Shown piece by piece: positions 8,665-17,932 of a stretch of 64,000 nucleotides of DNA. Below the pieces are notes generated by a model. That model was not told the DNA's origin. It searched no databases and saw nothing but the letters and a program-made list of their open reading frames with translations. A program made the position numbers and the translations under genes. The number at the start of each line of letters is the position of its first letter. Within the stretch, counting starts at the first letter, position 1. This stretch comes from JALEFZ01 sp039820545 (GTDB lineage: Bacteria > Bacteroidota > Bacteroidia > J057). The DNA lies in assembly GCA_039820545.1 (NCBI GenBank), contig JBCBPW010000032.1, positions 3,483 to 67,482 of the forward strand, read 5' to 3'.

Positions 8665-9747
8665 TCATTGCCCCATTTTCCTCAAATACCTAAAGTGAGA
8701 GCTTAGCGCGGCACCAAAGCGCTCTGCACGATATGGCATCCCAAACTCACGGGCCGTCTGCTGGATGATGGGCGTCATCTCATAGTAATGTACATGACAG
8801 ACCTGTGGAAATAGATGGTGGGCAATGTGTGTATTCAGTCCTCCTGTCAGCCAGTGCATGAATCGACTCCTATTGGCAAAGTCGATCGTAGCCTCCAGCT
8901 CGTGGTCGCCCCACGTCTTGTCAATCGCTCCACTGGAATCGGGGGCAGGAAACGAAGGCCCCTCCACAAAGTGTCCCAAGACTGCGACAAATGAAAGCAG
9001 CAAACCCGCGCTTAGGTGCATCAACATGAATCCCAGCAATACCTCATACCAAGGCAGATCTAGGACCATCATTGGAATAAATAAGATATAGGTCAAAAAG
9101 AAGGTCTTAAAAAACCATAGTTTCATCCACTCGGTACGTGGATGCTGAATGTTGTGGAGATTACAGATATTCTTCTTAAAAAATAGGCGAAAATCAATCA
9201 CAAAGATCCAGTAGAGCGTATACAAGCTATACATCAAAACCGCGTAGAGAGACTGGTATCGATGAAAACGATATTTGGGCTGGTGGGGAGAAAGACGAAT
9301 CAGAGGCACTTGCTCGATGATGATGTCGCCTCCCAGGATATTAGTAAATGTGTGGTGTTGGACATTGTGGCGAATATCCCAAATGTAGGTATTGATACCG
9401 ACAAGGTCTCCAAGTAAAACAAGCCATTTATTGTACTTCCGATTGCTAAAGATGGCGTGATGAGAAGCATCATGGACAATATTGAATACAATACAGACAG
9501 CTGAGAGTGCCATCAAGATTCCCCAAAATAGCATCATCCCACGCGAAAAATCTCCCAGGAGAATCGCCACATAAGCTCCGACATACAATCCAACAAAAAA
9601 GAGCCCTTTCCCTAGCATCCTCCAGTCCCCTTTCCCACGGGAACCATGGGCATGTAGATGGTCGAATACTCTCGACTTGACGGTTTGATAAAAATCGGAA
9701 GACTTTTTTTGGGTAAAACGGAGTTTTTCGTATACGGGAACTTGCAT
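8665..9747 (-). CDS. Membrane fatty acid desaturase (acyl-CoA/acyl-lipid type)
   Basis: A di-iron integral membrane desaturase that puts double bonds into fatty acyl chains. All three histidine boxes are present: HDASHH (~residue 92), HNVQHH (~127) and HIAHH (~310, in GGLNTHIAHHLFPQVCHVHY), with hydrophobic helices between them. The third box is HxxHH rather than the QxxHH of cytochrome-b5-fused front-end enzymes, and no b5 domain is present. Start chosen at ATG 9747 (360 aa, normal length); an upstream in-frame ATG at 9861 would add 38 residues that do not look like the family. Regiospecificity cannot be read from sequence. Confidence 0.9.
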   Translation of the reverse strand: MQVPVYEKLRFTQKKSSDFYQTVKSRVFDHLHAHGSRGKGDWRMLGKGLFFVGLYVGAYVAILLGDFSRGMMLFWGILMALSAVCIVFNIVHDASHHAIFSNRKYNKWLVLLGDLVGINTYIWDIRHNVQHHTFTNILGGDIIIEQVPLIRLSPHQPKYRFHRYQSLYAVLMYSLYTLYWIFVIDFRLFFKKNICNLHNIQHPRTEWMKLWFFKTFFLTYILFIPMMVLDLPWYEVLLGFMLMHLSAGLLLSFVAVLGHFVEGPSFPAPDSSGAIDKTWGDHELEATIDFANRSRFMHWLTGGLNTHIAHHLFPQVCHVHYYEMTPIIQQTAREFGMPYRAERFGAALSSHFRYLRKMGQ

Positions 9748-9958
9748 AATCAAGGAATTTAGGGGTTGGAATAGCTGGTCAGCTGATAGAGAGGTATTAT
9801 TATATATGAAATATTTTTCATAATTCATATAACAAGCGTATCTCCAGAGGGTTCCACCCATTACAAGTACGAAGGGTGAAATTCATAGAAGATTATTATG
9901 CCCTATTCCCTGAGATTATTTCCCTAAATTTCCATATCAATGCCTCTTTCCGAAATCT

Positions 9959-10510
9959 ATGGTTACCTATACTACTGTCCAAAACGAAGAAGATCTTCTT
10001 CAAATTCTCCATCTCCAACAACAGAATCTCCCCCAAGCGATTTCAGAGACTGAGCTTCAACAAGAGGGTTTTGTCACTGTTTCACATACACTTTCCTTAC
10101 TCAGACGCATGAATACTCCTTATCCACACATCATTGCAAAGACTACAGGAATGGTCATAGGCTATGCCCTCGTCATGTTGCGCACGTTGGATCAAGAGAT
10201 TCCCGTCCTCAGACCCATGTTTCGAGAGATTCACGCGATTGAGTACAAGGGCCACTTATTAGCAGATACCTCATACTTTGTCATGGGGCAAGTGTGCATT
10301 GCCAAAGAATTTCGAGGAAAAGGTCTATTTACAGGACTCTACCAGCATATGCGCCAGGAGATGTCGCCTCACTTCCCCTATCTCGTCACGGAAGTAGCAA
10401 AAAGAAATCCAAGATCTATGCGTGCACATGAAAAAGTAGGCTTTCAACCTGTGAAGGAATACCATTCAGGAGGGGAGAGTTGGGTCATTCTACTTTGGGA
10501 TTGGATATAA
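9959..10510 (+). CDS. GNAT family N-acetyltransferase
   Basis: The 183-aa protein shows the GNAT fold. Motif A is seen in VMGQVCIAKEFRGKGLFTGLYQHM, whose RGKGLF segment is the acetyl-CoA pyrophosphate loop, followed by motif B in RSMRAHEKVGFQPV. The substrate is unknown. It is divergent from the desaturase and has no operon partner. Confidence 0.85.
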   Translation: MVTYTTVQNEEDLLQILHLQQQNLPQAISETELQQEGFVTVSHTLSLLRRMNTPYPHIIAKTTGMVIGYALVMLRTLDQEIPVLRPMFREIHAIEYKGHLLADTSYFVMGQVCIAKEFRGKGLFTGLYQHMRQEMSPHFPYLVTEVAKRNPRSMRAHEKVGFQPVKEYHSGGESWVILLWDWI

Positions 10511-10685
10511 ATCTGAGTGAAAAATTCCAATATTGATCTATTATGCAAATCACAAAAAAGGCTCCATACCCCCCGGCATGAAGCCATGCCACCATGGGCA
10601 ATTGCTATCGCTGTAAATATACACATTTTCTTGCAAAACATTAACTATTTATCATATGTTTTCACATAAAAATCTGCTGAGATCA

Positions 10686-10840
10686 TATTTGGAACAATGA
10701 AAATCTAGCTAAAAAAATAGAGATTTTAGGTTCTGCCGAAAACTGTTTTGTGAGGCTAATAAATCGATCAAAATAGATGAAGTTCAGGTTCTGAAAGCAC
10801 AAACTATTCGCAGATTTAAAGTCTCACATATAGCCTTAGA
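10686..10840 (+). repeat. Dispersed intergenic repeat, copy 1 (~155 bp)
   Basis: This stretch closely matches 24973-25133 in the same orientation, by eye about 80-85% identical with a few indels. It starts with TATTTGGAACAATG and ends with TAGCCTTAGA. It holds a short inverted repeat (AAAATCT ... AGATTTT), two direct AGGTTCTG octamers about 60 bases apart, and a 22-base block shared exactly with copy 2. The rest of the gap 10511-10846 shows nothing else. No open frame runs through both copies because of indels. Confidence 0.85.
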
Positions 10841-10846
10841 TCAATC

Positions 10847-11062
10847 TCAGGATTCCAGCCAGCTTTTGAAGGCTTTTTGTAAAGTTGGGATTGCGAGGTA
10901 AACCATAATAGGCACAAGCACCCCAGTCAAAATCAAGGTTCGCAACATCAAAGGTATCTGCACCAGATAAGGTCCAAAGGCCCAAAGGATACCTGTGATG
11001 AGGGGATAGATGGCCATCCAGATGATGAGCACCGTTTTATACTTAGGAGGTTGCTGAGGCAT
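10847..11062 (-). CDS. Small two-helix membrane protein
   Basis: A 71-aa protein with two predicted transmembrane segments (LIIWMAIYPLITGILWAFG and LILTGVLVPIMVYLAI). The sequence resembles the hydrophobic C-terminal half of longer proteins that carry an N-terminal antibiotic-biosynthesis-monooxygenase (ABM) domain; here only the membrane half is present as a complete small ORF. Function unknown. It is read leftward from just upstream of the exonuclease gene's 3' end. Confidence 0.6.
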   Translation of the reverse strand: MPQQPPKYKTVLIIWMAIYPLITGILWAFGPYLVQIPLMLRTLILTGVLVPIMVYLAIPTLQKAFKSWLES

Positions 11063-11139
11063 ATGGGTTTATTTTTATGTTGCAGCCATCATACTCTCCC
11101 ATCTTCAATTTGTTCGTCACCTAACGGACGATTTGTACT

Positions 11140-12186
11140 TCAGGCGTTTTTGGATGCGGCTTCTTTCGTTTCTACTTCATTTTCCTCATGGACTTCTCCT
11201 TCAAACAAGGTTTCTATCACATGCGCATCGTATCCTTGGGTATTCAACCACTTTGCAAATAGGTTGCTGTAGCCGTGTGTGACATAGATATGTTCTGCAC
11301 CTGTTTCCTTTATCGCCACATTGAGTCCTTCCCAATCAGCATGGTCTGACAGGATAAATCCACGATCTGCTGCCCGTCTTCTCCTTGCCCCGCGTAGACT
11401 CATCCATCCTGAGGCCATCCCGAGGGAGGTAGGTCCAAACCTTCTGGCCCAAGTAGAACCTGCCGTGCTTGGTGGAGCGACAATCATGGCCCCTTTGAAA
11501 TCGGCTTTCTTCTGTTTTTCAGCCCCTTGCAATACCACAGGTCGAGTATCCTTAATCTCGATTCCATGTGCACGAAGGACTTCATTCGTATTTTCGACTG
11601 CTCCGTGGGTGTAGATAGGACCGATTTCCTCGTTCAATCCTTGAATCAATCGCTGTGCCTTTCCAAGGGAATAGCCAGTCAATAAAGTCGCCTTGCCTTC
11701 TGCTGCATTTTGTGCCCACCAAGCATTGATATCGTCAAATATCTCTTCTTGCGGCTTCCAGCGATAGACAGGCAGTCCAAAAGTAGATTCTGTGATGAAA
11801 TGCTGACACTTGACAGGTTCAAATGCAGCACATAGTCCATCGTCTTCCGTCTTGTAATCCCCTGAGATAACCCAGATTTCTCCCTGATAGGCTAGGCGTA
11901 TCTGTGCCGATCCCGTGATGTGCCCCGCAGGGTGAAAAGAGATCTCCACTCCGTTTATATACAACTTCTCACCATAGGCGACACCTTGTGCCGATATATC
12001 TTGTCCCAACCTCAGACGCATGATGGGAATCGAGTCATGCTGTGCCAGATAATGCTTCATCCCCCAACGTGAATGATCAGCATGTGCATGAGTAATCAGC
12101 GCCCGATCTACCTTGCGCCAAGGATCAATGTAGACATCTGCTTGTGGACAATAAATGCCTCGGTCTGTAAATGTAATCAGTGCCAT
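11140..12186 (-). CDS. Ligase-associated DNA exonuclease (metallo-beta-lactamase / beta-CASP fold)
   Basis: A 348-aa protein of the mRNA-3'-processing-factor-like family often annotated as ligase-associated DNA exonuclease. The metal-binding HxHxDH motif is THAHADHSRWG (~residue 33), further ligands are in HPAGHITGSAQI and SGDYKTEDDG, and the C-terminal SDHADWEGL and VTHGYSNLFAKWL are typical beta-CASP motifs. In many genomes this gene sits next to an ATP-dependent DNA ligase and acts in DNA repair; no ligase is adjacent here. The charged tail after residue ~325 is poorly conserved. Confidence 0.9.
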   Translation of the reverse strand: MALITFTDRGIYCPQADVYIDPWRKVDRALITHAHADHSRWGMKHYLAQHDSIPIMRLRLGQDISAQGVAYGEKLYINGVEISFHPAGHITGSAQIRLAYQGEIWVISGDYKTEDDGLCAAFEPVKCQHFITESTFGLPVYRWKPQEEIFDDINAWWAQNAAEGKATLLTGYSLGKAQRLIQGLNEEIGPIYTHGAVENTNEVLRAHGIEIKDTRPVVLQGAEKQKKADFKGAMIVAPPSTAGSTWARRFGPTSLGMASGWMSLRGARRRRAADRGFILSDHADWEGLNVAIKETGAEHIYVTHGYSNLFAKWLNTQGYDAHVIETLFEGEVHEENEVETKEAASKNA

Positions 12187-12429
12187 AGAGTGGCTTTTTT
12201 GCTTTTATTCTATAACACAGCAAAAAGAAAAATGTGAGAAATCAGAGACATCATACATGTTTTGCTGTCTCATACGTTATATGTAAAATATTTCATTCGA
12301 TCGAAGGATTACTAAAAAAATGATCTTTTTTATTAAATTACTAATTAATTTACTAAATTTAACATCACAAATCGAAATACTCAGCTAACTTTTTTATAAA
12401 AGATCTAATCACCATTAACTTTCCTTATT

Positions 12430-13026
12430 ATGAAACTACTCAAAGTTTTGCTTTGGATCGTCGGAATCGTGGTCGTGATCGCAGGAGGCCTACTCCTATT
12501 CACAGACAGCGAAACGACTATGTCCCGCACAGCAGTAGTAGAAGCCCCTGCGGACATTGTCTTTGCTCAAGTAAATGACCTTCACAACTGGAACGACTGG
12601 TCTCCCTGGAAGGAAATGGACCCTGAAATGAAAGTAGAATATCAAAATGGAGGGGTCGGAAAGGATGCATCCTATACTTGGAAGGGAGAAGAGGTAGGAT
12701 CGGGTAAGCTCACTATCCTGGAATCTACACCCAATACGTACATTAAAACAGCACTTGAGTTTGATGGACGAGGCGGTAGCTTCGGTGGCTGGAATCTCGA
12801 AGAGAAAGAAGGTCAAACCGTCGTGACCTGGAGTATGACCTCCGTAGCAGGTATGGATCCCCTAGGACGTGCGTTCAACTTATTTCTTGACGGTATGCTA
12901 GGTCCAGATTTTGAGAAAGGACTGGCCAAACTCAGTAAGATCTCAAAGGATCTCTACGCTCAGCGCCAGCAGGAAATGGAGACAGAGCTCGCCATTGAAA
13001 CAGGAGAAGAGGGAGCAGAAAAATAA
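12430..13026 (+). CDS. SRPBCC family protein with N-terminal membrane anchor
   Basis: The 198-aa protein starts with a hydrophobic helix (residues 4-25, LKVLLWIVGIVVVIAGGLLL), followed by a START/Bet v1-like SRPBCC domain: VEAPADIVFAQVNDLHNWNDWSPW...YTWKGEEVGSGKLTI...TVVTWSMTSVAGM. Such proteins bind hydrophobic ligands, but the ligand is unknown. It is a single-gene unit closed by a strong terminator at 13051-13086. Confidence 0.85.
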   Translation: MKLLKVLLWIVGIVVVIAGGLLLFTDSETTMSRTAVVEAPADIVFAQVNDLHNWNDWSPWKEMDPEMKVEYQNGGVGKDASYTWKGEEVGSGKLTILESTPNTYIKTALEFDGRGGSFGGWNLEEKEGQTVVTWSMTSVAGMDPLGRAFNLFLDGMLGPDFEKGLAKLSKISKDLYAQRQQEMETELAIETGEEGAEK

Positions 13027-13050
13027 ATTCATTCCCAACTAAAAGAAAAG

Positions 13051-13086
13051 AAGGAAGGAGCATAACCCGCATCCTTCCTTTTTTTT
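13051..13086 (+). terminator. Intrinsic terminator after SRPBCC gene
   Basis: A perfect nine-base stem (AAGGAAGGA 13051-13059 with TCCTTCCTT 13072-13080) runs straight into six more T, 25 bases past the stop codon. Confidence 0.88.
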
Positions 13087-13169
13087 GATACGAATCTAAA
13101 GGAGCGAGCTTCAGGATTTCTACAGAATTCCCTATCTTTCCTTTTGAACACCTCAAACCACAAAGGACT

Positions 13170-13700
13170 ATGCCTAAATTTTCGGTACTCAATTTTCAAC
13201 ATTGGATTGATGAAAATCGCCACCTACTCAAACCACCCGTAGGAAATAAAGTCGTTTACCAAGATACAGACGACTTCATCATCATGGTCGTGGGAGGTCC
13301 CAATGCAAGAAAAGACTACCACTACAATGAAACAGAGGAGTTTTTCTACATGCTGGAAGGAGACATGACCCTCAAGATACAAGAGAATGGACAACCCAAA
13401 GATGTCCATATCCAAGAGGGGGAAATTTTCCTGCTTCCTCCCAAGGTTCCTCACTCTCCTCAACGTACCGGAGGTAGCATCGGCCTCGTCATCGAACGCA
13501 AGCGCAACACATCACATACAGATGGCATGATGTGGTTTTGTGGCAACTGCAACCACAAGCTCTACGAAGAGTACTTTCCACTAGAGAATATCGAAACCCA
13601 GCTCAAAACCGTCATGGAAAAATTCTATGCGGACGAGTCTCTTCGTACATGCAGCAACTGCGGGACGGTCATGGAAGTTCCTTCCAAAGCAAAAGCCTAA
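13170..13700 (+). CDS. nbaC: 3-hydroxyanthranilate 3,4-dioxygenase
   Basis: A cupin dioxygenase that opens the ring of 3-hydroxyanthranilate in the kynurenine route of tryptophan breakdown and quinolinate/NAD synthesis. Iron ligands are in RKDYHYNETEEFFYMLEGDM (His and Glu) and PPKVPHSPQR (His). The C-terminal CGNC and CSNC pairs form the second, rubredoxin-like iron site of the bacterial enzyme. At 176 aa it has the normal length. Other kynurenine-pathway genes are not in the window; the next gene starts 15 bases downstream. Confidence 0.95.
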   Translation: MPKFSVLNFQHWIDENRHLLKPPVGNKVVYQDTDDFIIMVVGGPNARKDYHYNETEEFFYMLEGDMTLKIQENGQPKDVHIQEGEIFLLPPKVPHSPQRTGGSIGLVIERKRNTSHTDGMMWFCGNCNHKLYEEYFPLENIETQLKTVMEKFYADESLRTCSNCGTVMEVPSKAKA

Positions 13701-13715
13701 GATAAGTCGTAATAA

Positions 13716-14831
13716 ATGGCATCATTGATCTGCTCCACAAGTGGGAAAGCCTATCCGCTACTCAGCGCAAGATGGCACGGCGAAGGCATGTCGCTACTAG
13801 ATATCCGACACGATCTTACCTTTCAAAAAGCAGACGTCAATCCTGATCTACAAGGCATGTGGCGCTATCGGGCAGCTATTCCCCTCCCTGATGAGACACC
13901 ACTCATCACACAGGGAGAGGGATGGACACCGCTGATCGATGAAAAGATTGAAGGGAAAAAGGTTTGGCTGAAGCTAGATCATTTATTTCCCAGTGGATCG
14001 TACAAGGATAGAGGAGGTGCGGCACTGATGACATTGGCGAAGGCCATCGGCGTCACGCGTGTCGTACAGGATTCTTCTGGCAACGCAGGTTGTGCCGTAG
14101 CGCATTATGGGGCACTGGCTGAGATCAGTTGTGATATCTTTGTCCCTGCGAGCACCTCTCCAGCCAAGCTTGCACAGATCCGTGCCTATGGCGCCAAGCT
14201 ACACCTCGTACCTGGCTCGCGAGAAGACACGGCGTCAGCCGCACGCCATGCTGCAAGCGATACATTCTATGCTTCGCATGTGTGGCATCCTTTCTTCTAT
14301 GAGGGAACCAAGACTTTTGCCTACGAAATATGTGAGCAACTCGGCTGGCAAGCACCCGATACCGTTGTACTCCCTGCGGGAAATGGCACCCTCCTACTAG
14401 GATGTGAAATAGGATTTCGGGAGTTTCAACAAGCAGGTATCATCACACACATTCCCAAACTCATAGGTATACAATCCGCCAACTGTGCCCCTTTGTATCA
14501 AGCTTTTCATCGGGAAGCTCCAACCCCCAATCAATCAACCGTAGCAGAAGGGATTGCAATCGCAGCTCCGCTTCGCGCCGACCATATGATCACAGCGGTA
14601 CGGAAAACTAGAGGGACTTTTTTGAAAGTCACAGAAGAGGAAATTGCCGATACGCTTCGGATGATGACAGGACGCGGCTATTTCATTGAACCTACCTCCG
14701 CTGCTGTCATCGCAGGTCTACGGCAGTACCTCCGTGTACATGCACAAACAGGTGAAACGATCGTGAGCGTGACCACGGGCCATGGACTTAAAGCAGCAAG
14801 TAAAATCGAGAAGATCCTGACTGGTCTTTAG
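13716..14831 (+). CDS. Threonine synthase-like PLP-dependent enzyme
   Basis: A 371-aa fold-type II PLP enzyme. The PLP lysine lies in FPSGSYKDRGGAALM, the pocket motif is VVQDSSGNAGCAVAHYGA, and the phosphate-binding Gly loop is VLPAGNGTLLLG. It matches the threonine synthase / threonine dehydratase group; the first ~70 residues (LICSTSGKAYPLL) resemble the N-terminal lobe of threonine synthase. Only 15 bases separate it from the dioxygenase gene, so the two are probably cotranscribed although the pathways are not obviously linked. Exact substrate uncertain. Confidence 0.8.
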   Translation: MASLICSTSGKAYPLLSARWHGEGMSLLDIRHDLTFQKADVNPDLQGMWRYRAAIPLPDETPLITQGEGWTPLIDEKIEGKKVWLKLDHLFPSGSYKDRGGAALMTLAKAIGVTRVVQDSSGNAGCAVAHYGALAEISCDIFVPASTSPAKLAQIRAYGAKLHLVPGSREDTASAARHAASDTFYASHVWHPFFYEGTKTFAYEICEQLGWQAPDTVVLPAGNGTLLLGCEIGFREFQQAGIITHIPKLIGIQSANCAPLYQAFHREAPTPNQSTVAEGIAIAAPLRADHMITAVRKTRGTFLKVTEEEIADTLRMMTGRGYFIEPTSAAVIAGLRQYLRVHAQTGETIVSVTTGHGLKAASKIEKILTGL

Positions 14832-15020
14832 GTAAATTTAAGGCGGTTCTATTCGAGCAGGATAAACACGTCCAAACTTGGGACCCACTCGCCCATGTAT
14901 TTTCTGTCCATAAACAGCAGGAATTTATTTCGATTTTTCTAAATTGGCTTAATGTGTGAATTTTCTGACTCACCACAGGAATTTTCATCACATGCAAGCT
15001 TATTATCCTCTCCATCCATT

Positions 15021-16595
15021 ATGGCTAAGCACCTGATATACTCCACCCAATCTCCAGAGGCAGGAAACCTCCACTATTATCACCTTCCCAAAGGATGGCT
15101 ACACGTACAACTTGTAGAGCAAACGATACAAGGTGAATCAAAAGTTTCTCTGAGACTCACTGAAAGGACCCTGCCAGATCCTGCCCAATTGTACTTTTTA
15201 CAGTATGAGTCCAACTATACTTCCCAAGACACCCTTAGTGTGCAGTTTCAACCCCAAGGATACCTCAAGTCTATCTCGACACAAAAAGAGTATCCCAAAA
15301 ATGAAGAAGGATTGGGAGATTTGGCAGGAGGTGGCGCCATGCCTTCTTTTCCAGGACAAACAGCCAGATCGATTGGACCCGCACCGCAAAAAAACTTTGG
15401 ATTTGGAACAGAAAAATCCCTGCTAGAGACCTTAATTGATCCATTTGATTATCAGGCTCTAGAAGCATTGAATGAAGCGCTAGAAAACCTTCACTCAGGA
15501 ACGAAGATTTCTTTTGAAGGAAAGACTCATTTTCAGGCATTGGGACAATCGAAGGGAGCAAAGGGAGAAAAGAAGCCAGGAATCTTCTGCCGACAAGTAG
15601 TGGCCTTTCCAATCTCTACCTCTCTAAACGGTGTTAAGACGCAAAAGATCATTCACCTTCCCCATCCGGAACGGACGCACTTTATTGAAGTACCTGCCAT
15701 CTCTGGTACAGATAATAAATTGGACATCCAGTTCGATGATCTAGGCTTCCCTACGGCCATCAATCTTGAAAAAGGAAGTCAAGCAGAAGCGATTCTCACA
15801 AGTCCCCTTCGCGTGATCCGATCCATCTTCGGCGTCATCAACGAGGTCTTCCAGTTGCGTATTGACTTGCGAGACAAAGCGACTTCTGCCTTGGAGAAGA
15901 AACTGGAATACACACAGGCTCAAGCCGATGTCGAGAAAAAACAGTTGGAGATCAAAGCCGAGCAAGAGGCCTTAAGGGCACAATACGCAGAAGAAGAGAA
16001 ACAAAGAAAAGAAGCAGAGCTTCAGATATCTCAGGCACAGGTCCTTGCATTGGCAGATGAAAAAGCTTTTGTGGAAGAAAGGAGCTTTCCAGATACAGAC
16101 GAGCTCAAGCAGTATGACATGCAGCTTCAAGTGATTCGATATAGCTCAGGGACCCAGTCGACGTTGGGGATGCTACTAGATGTGACAGGGGGACGAAAAT
16201 TTCTGGCGTACACCCTGGAGGATGAATTTAGGGAGGCAAAAGAACACGGAAAAACCCGCATCCCTGCGGGAACCTACGAGGTTAAACTCCGAAAAGAAGG
16301 CGGATTTCATTCCCGCTATAGCAAAAAAGCAGGAATCAAGTCGATCCACAAGGGAATGCTGCATGTCACCAATGTCGAGAACTTCAAGTTTATCCTCATC
16401 CACATCGGAAATGACGACGATGATACCGAAGGTTGTCTTCTTGTAGCGGATTCCGCTATTCAGAACATCGACCAAGAGGGAAGAATTACAAACTCCACCA
16501 AGGCATACAAACGCATCTATCCTCCCATTGCCAATGCCTTAGAAGAGGGAAAAACGGTCGGCATTCAATATATAGATTACGATAGGACCTCCTAA
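15021..16595 (+). CDS. Coiled-coil protein with C-terminal DUF5675 domain
   Basis: The 524-aa protein (ATG at 15021; an ATG at 14952 would add 23 residues) has an unrecognised N-terminal half, a highly charged coiled coil around residues 290-365 (EKKLEYTQAQADVEKKQLEI...), and a C-terminal ~150-residue DUF5675-like domain (STLGMLLDVTGG...LAYTLEDEFRE...TRIPAGTYEVKLRKEGG...FILIHIGNDDDDTEGCLLV). DUF5675 is often found in phage-like or secretion-related proteins and may act on cell wall; here function is unknown. No signal peptide is visible. Confidence 0.75.
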   Translation: MAKHLIYSTQSPEAGNLHYYHLPKGWLHVQLVEQTIQGESKVSLRLTERTLPDPAQLYFLQYESNYTSQDTLSVQFQPQGYLKSISTQKEYPKNEEGLGDLAGGGAMPSFPGQTARSIGPAPQKNFGFGTEKSLLETLIDPFDYQALEALNEALENLHSGTKISFEGKTHFQALGQSKGAKGEKKPGIFCRQVVAFPISTSLNGVKTQKIIHLPHPERTHFIEVPAISGTDNKLDIQFDDLGFPTAINLEKGSQAEAILTSPLRVIRSIFGVINEVFQLRIDLRDKATSALEKKLEYTQAQADVEKKQLEIKAEQEALRAQYAEEEKQRKEAELQISQAQVLALADEKAFVEERSFPDTDELKQYDMQLQVIRYSSGTQSTLGMLLDVTGGRKFLAYTLEDEFREAKEHGKTRIPAGTYEVKLRKEGGFHSRYSKKAGIKSIHKGMLHVTNVENFKFILIHIGNDDDDTEGCLLVADSAIQNIDQEGRITNSTKAYKRIYPPIANALEEGKTVGIQYIDYDRTS

Positions 16596-16601
16596 ATCCT
16601 G

Positions 16602-17627
16602 TCAAACAGAAAGTGAGCCAAATAGACGGTCTTTGACCTCACGAATCAACTCGCTCTGCCTGTCCATTTCCACCCTCAGATTGATGGCTTTTCCGATTTC
16701 CCGCCAGGGCAATAGGAATGCCCCATCCTCTACGAGTAGTCTGCCTGGAAGATAGCCCTTTTCACGTACGATCCGCACAAATGCCTGCTGAATCATTCGC
16801 TCTTCCTCTCCTGGACGAAATAGCTCATAGCCCAACAGTTGCCTTGTTTCGGTATCAATCATGACCAACATCAATGGAAAAAAAGGCCTGTCATACGCTT
16901 CATATACAGGTTTAGGAAAGTACACCCAGCCCGTCAGCCATACATCTTCCTGGCGAGGGATATCTGAGAGGTTGCTCAATAGGAATAAACGATTGACATG
17001 GATGCCTCTATCTACATAGTCTCCCTCATCCAAAGGACGCCAAGTATCTATCCAGCTATCAGGTGTGGTATTTGTCCTGACTAGGAGTAATGATTGATTG
17101 TCTGCTACATGGTCGAGCAAGTCTTCATCCTGCTTAAACCTTGAGGCAACTTCCATTGCTTGCTCGATTCCCACCTGCATCCAGTGGGCCTGTTCTTCTG
17201 TCTGTATGGGCCAAGGTAGCCAACCTGGTGTATAATCTCTAAGGACAGGCCATGCGTGTTTGGGCGGTAGTGTAGGGCAATACGTTTCTGCTAATGTCTG
17301 CTCTTCCAAACTGAGGCCATCCTGAGGCAAAAAAGCCAATAGTAGGCAATGCTGCTGAAATACTACACCAAACCCTGGTACATCTACGTCTGATTCAAGC
17401 ATCGTCTCATAGCTGACCAGTCCTTTCAAACCCTTATAAATGGCAAGGCCTCCACCTCCACGTTGAGGTCCCAAAATGCAGCAATACCCCACGTCATTCT
17501 CATCTTCATTGGGAGCTACTCCAAACAGGTCCATCTCCAACATCCACGTCCACGGGGCCATTTCAAAAAAATTCCCTGCTAATTGGTACAGCTTCTCCCA
17601 TGTATGTGGTGCAATCTTATTCTGCAT
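16602..17627 (-). CDS. Hypothetical protein, 341 aa
   Basis: An acidic soluble protein rich in Trp and Leu with no signal peptide or membrane helix. It converges on the DUF5675 gene with six bases between stops. I notice a weak likeness to the N-terminal region of proteins described as DUF7309/DUF6930 (QRGGGGLAIYKGLKGL near residue 55 and PLMLVMIDTETRQLLGYELF near 270), but I would not name a function. Confidence 0.7.
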   Translation of the reverse strand: MQNKIAPHTWEKLYQLAGNFFEMAPWTWMLEMDLFGVAPNEDENDVGYCCILGPQRGGGGLAIYKGLKGLVSYETMLESDVDVPGFGVVFQQHCLLLAFLPQDGLSLEEQTLAETYCPTLPPKHAWPVLRDYTPGWLPWPIQTEEQAHWMQVGIEQAMEVASRFKQDEDLLDHVADNQSLLLVRTNTTPDSWIDTWRPLDEGDYVDRGIHVNRLFLLSNLSDIPRQEDVWLTGWVYFPKPVYEAYDRPFFPLMLVMIDTETRQLLGYELFRPGEEERMIQQAFVRIVREKGYLPGRLLVEDGAFLLPWREIGKAINLRVEMDRQSELIREVKDRLFGSLSV

Positions 17628-17932
17628 GTATTTTTTCGTCGATGAATGCGGATTCTTTCTTTGTCCTACATTTCTTTATGACTCTTTCTTCTGATCAGCC
17701 TATAGCTCAATACATTCAAATATATAAAAGAATCCATATATAATCTACGATATGAGATAAATCATGGCTGCGTTTGAGCATTATTACTAGGATATATACA
17801 AAAGCAAATGTAGTATCCTCATTATCAGTATTATCTTCTTTTTACTGTTGAGGTTTTCTTCTACAGCTTACATGCAAAAATGCCTCACCATGGACATGAT
17901 GAGGCAAGAACTTATTAGAATATAAGGAATTT
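17628..17932. other. Intergenic region, nothing recognised
   Basis: A 305-base AT-rich stretch between two leftward genes. It should contain the promoter of the 341-aa protein and the end of the lipoprotein transcript (a weak hairpin, TGCCTCA / TGAGGCA, at 17881-17906). No coding frame is credible. Confidence 0.5.

Noticed and set aside
10511..10685. Possible CRISPR or tandem repeat near the intergenic repeat
   Set aside because: The repeat has no regular spacers; only two dispersed copies exist, and no cas gene is in the window.
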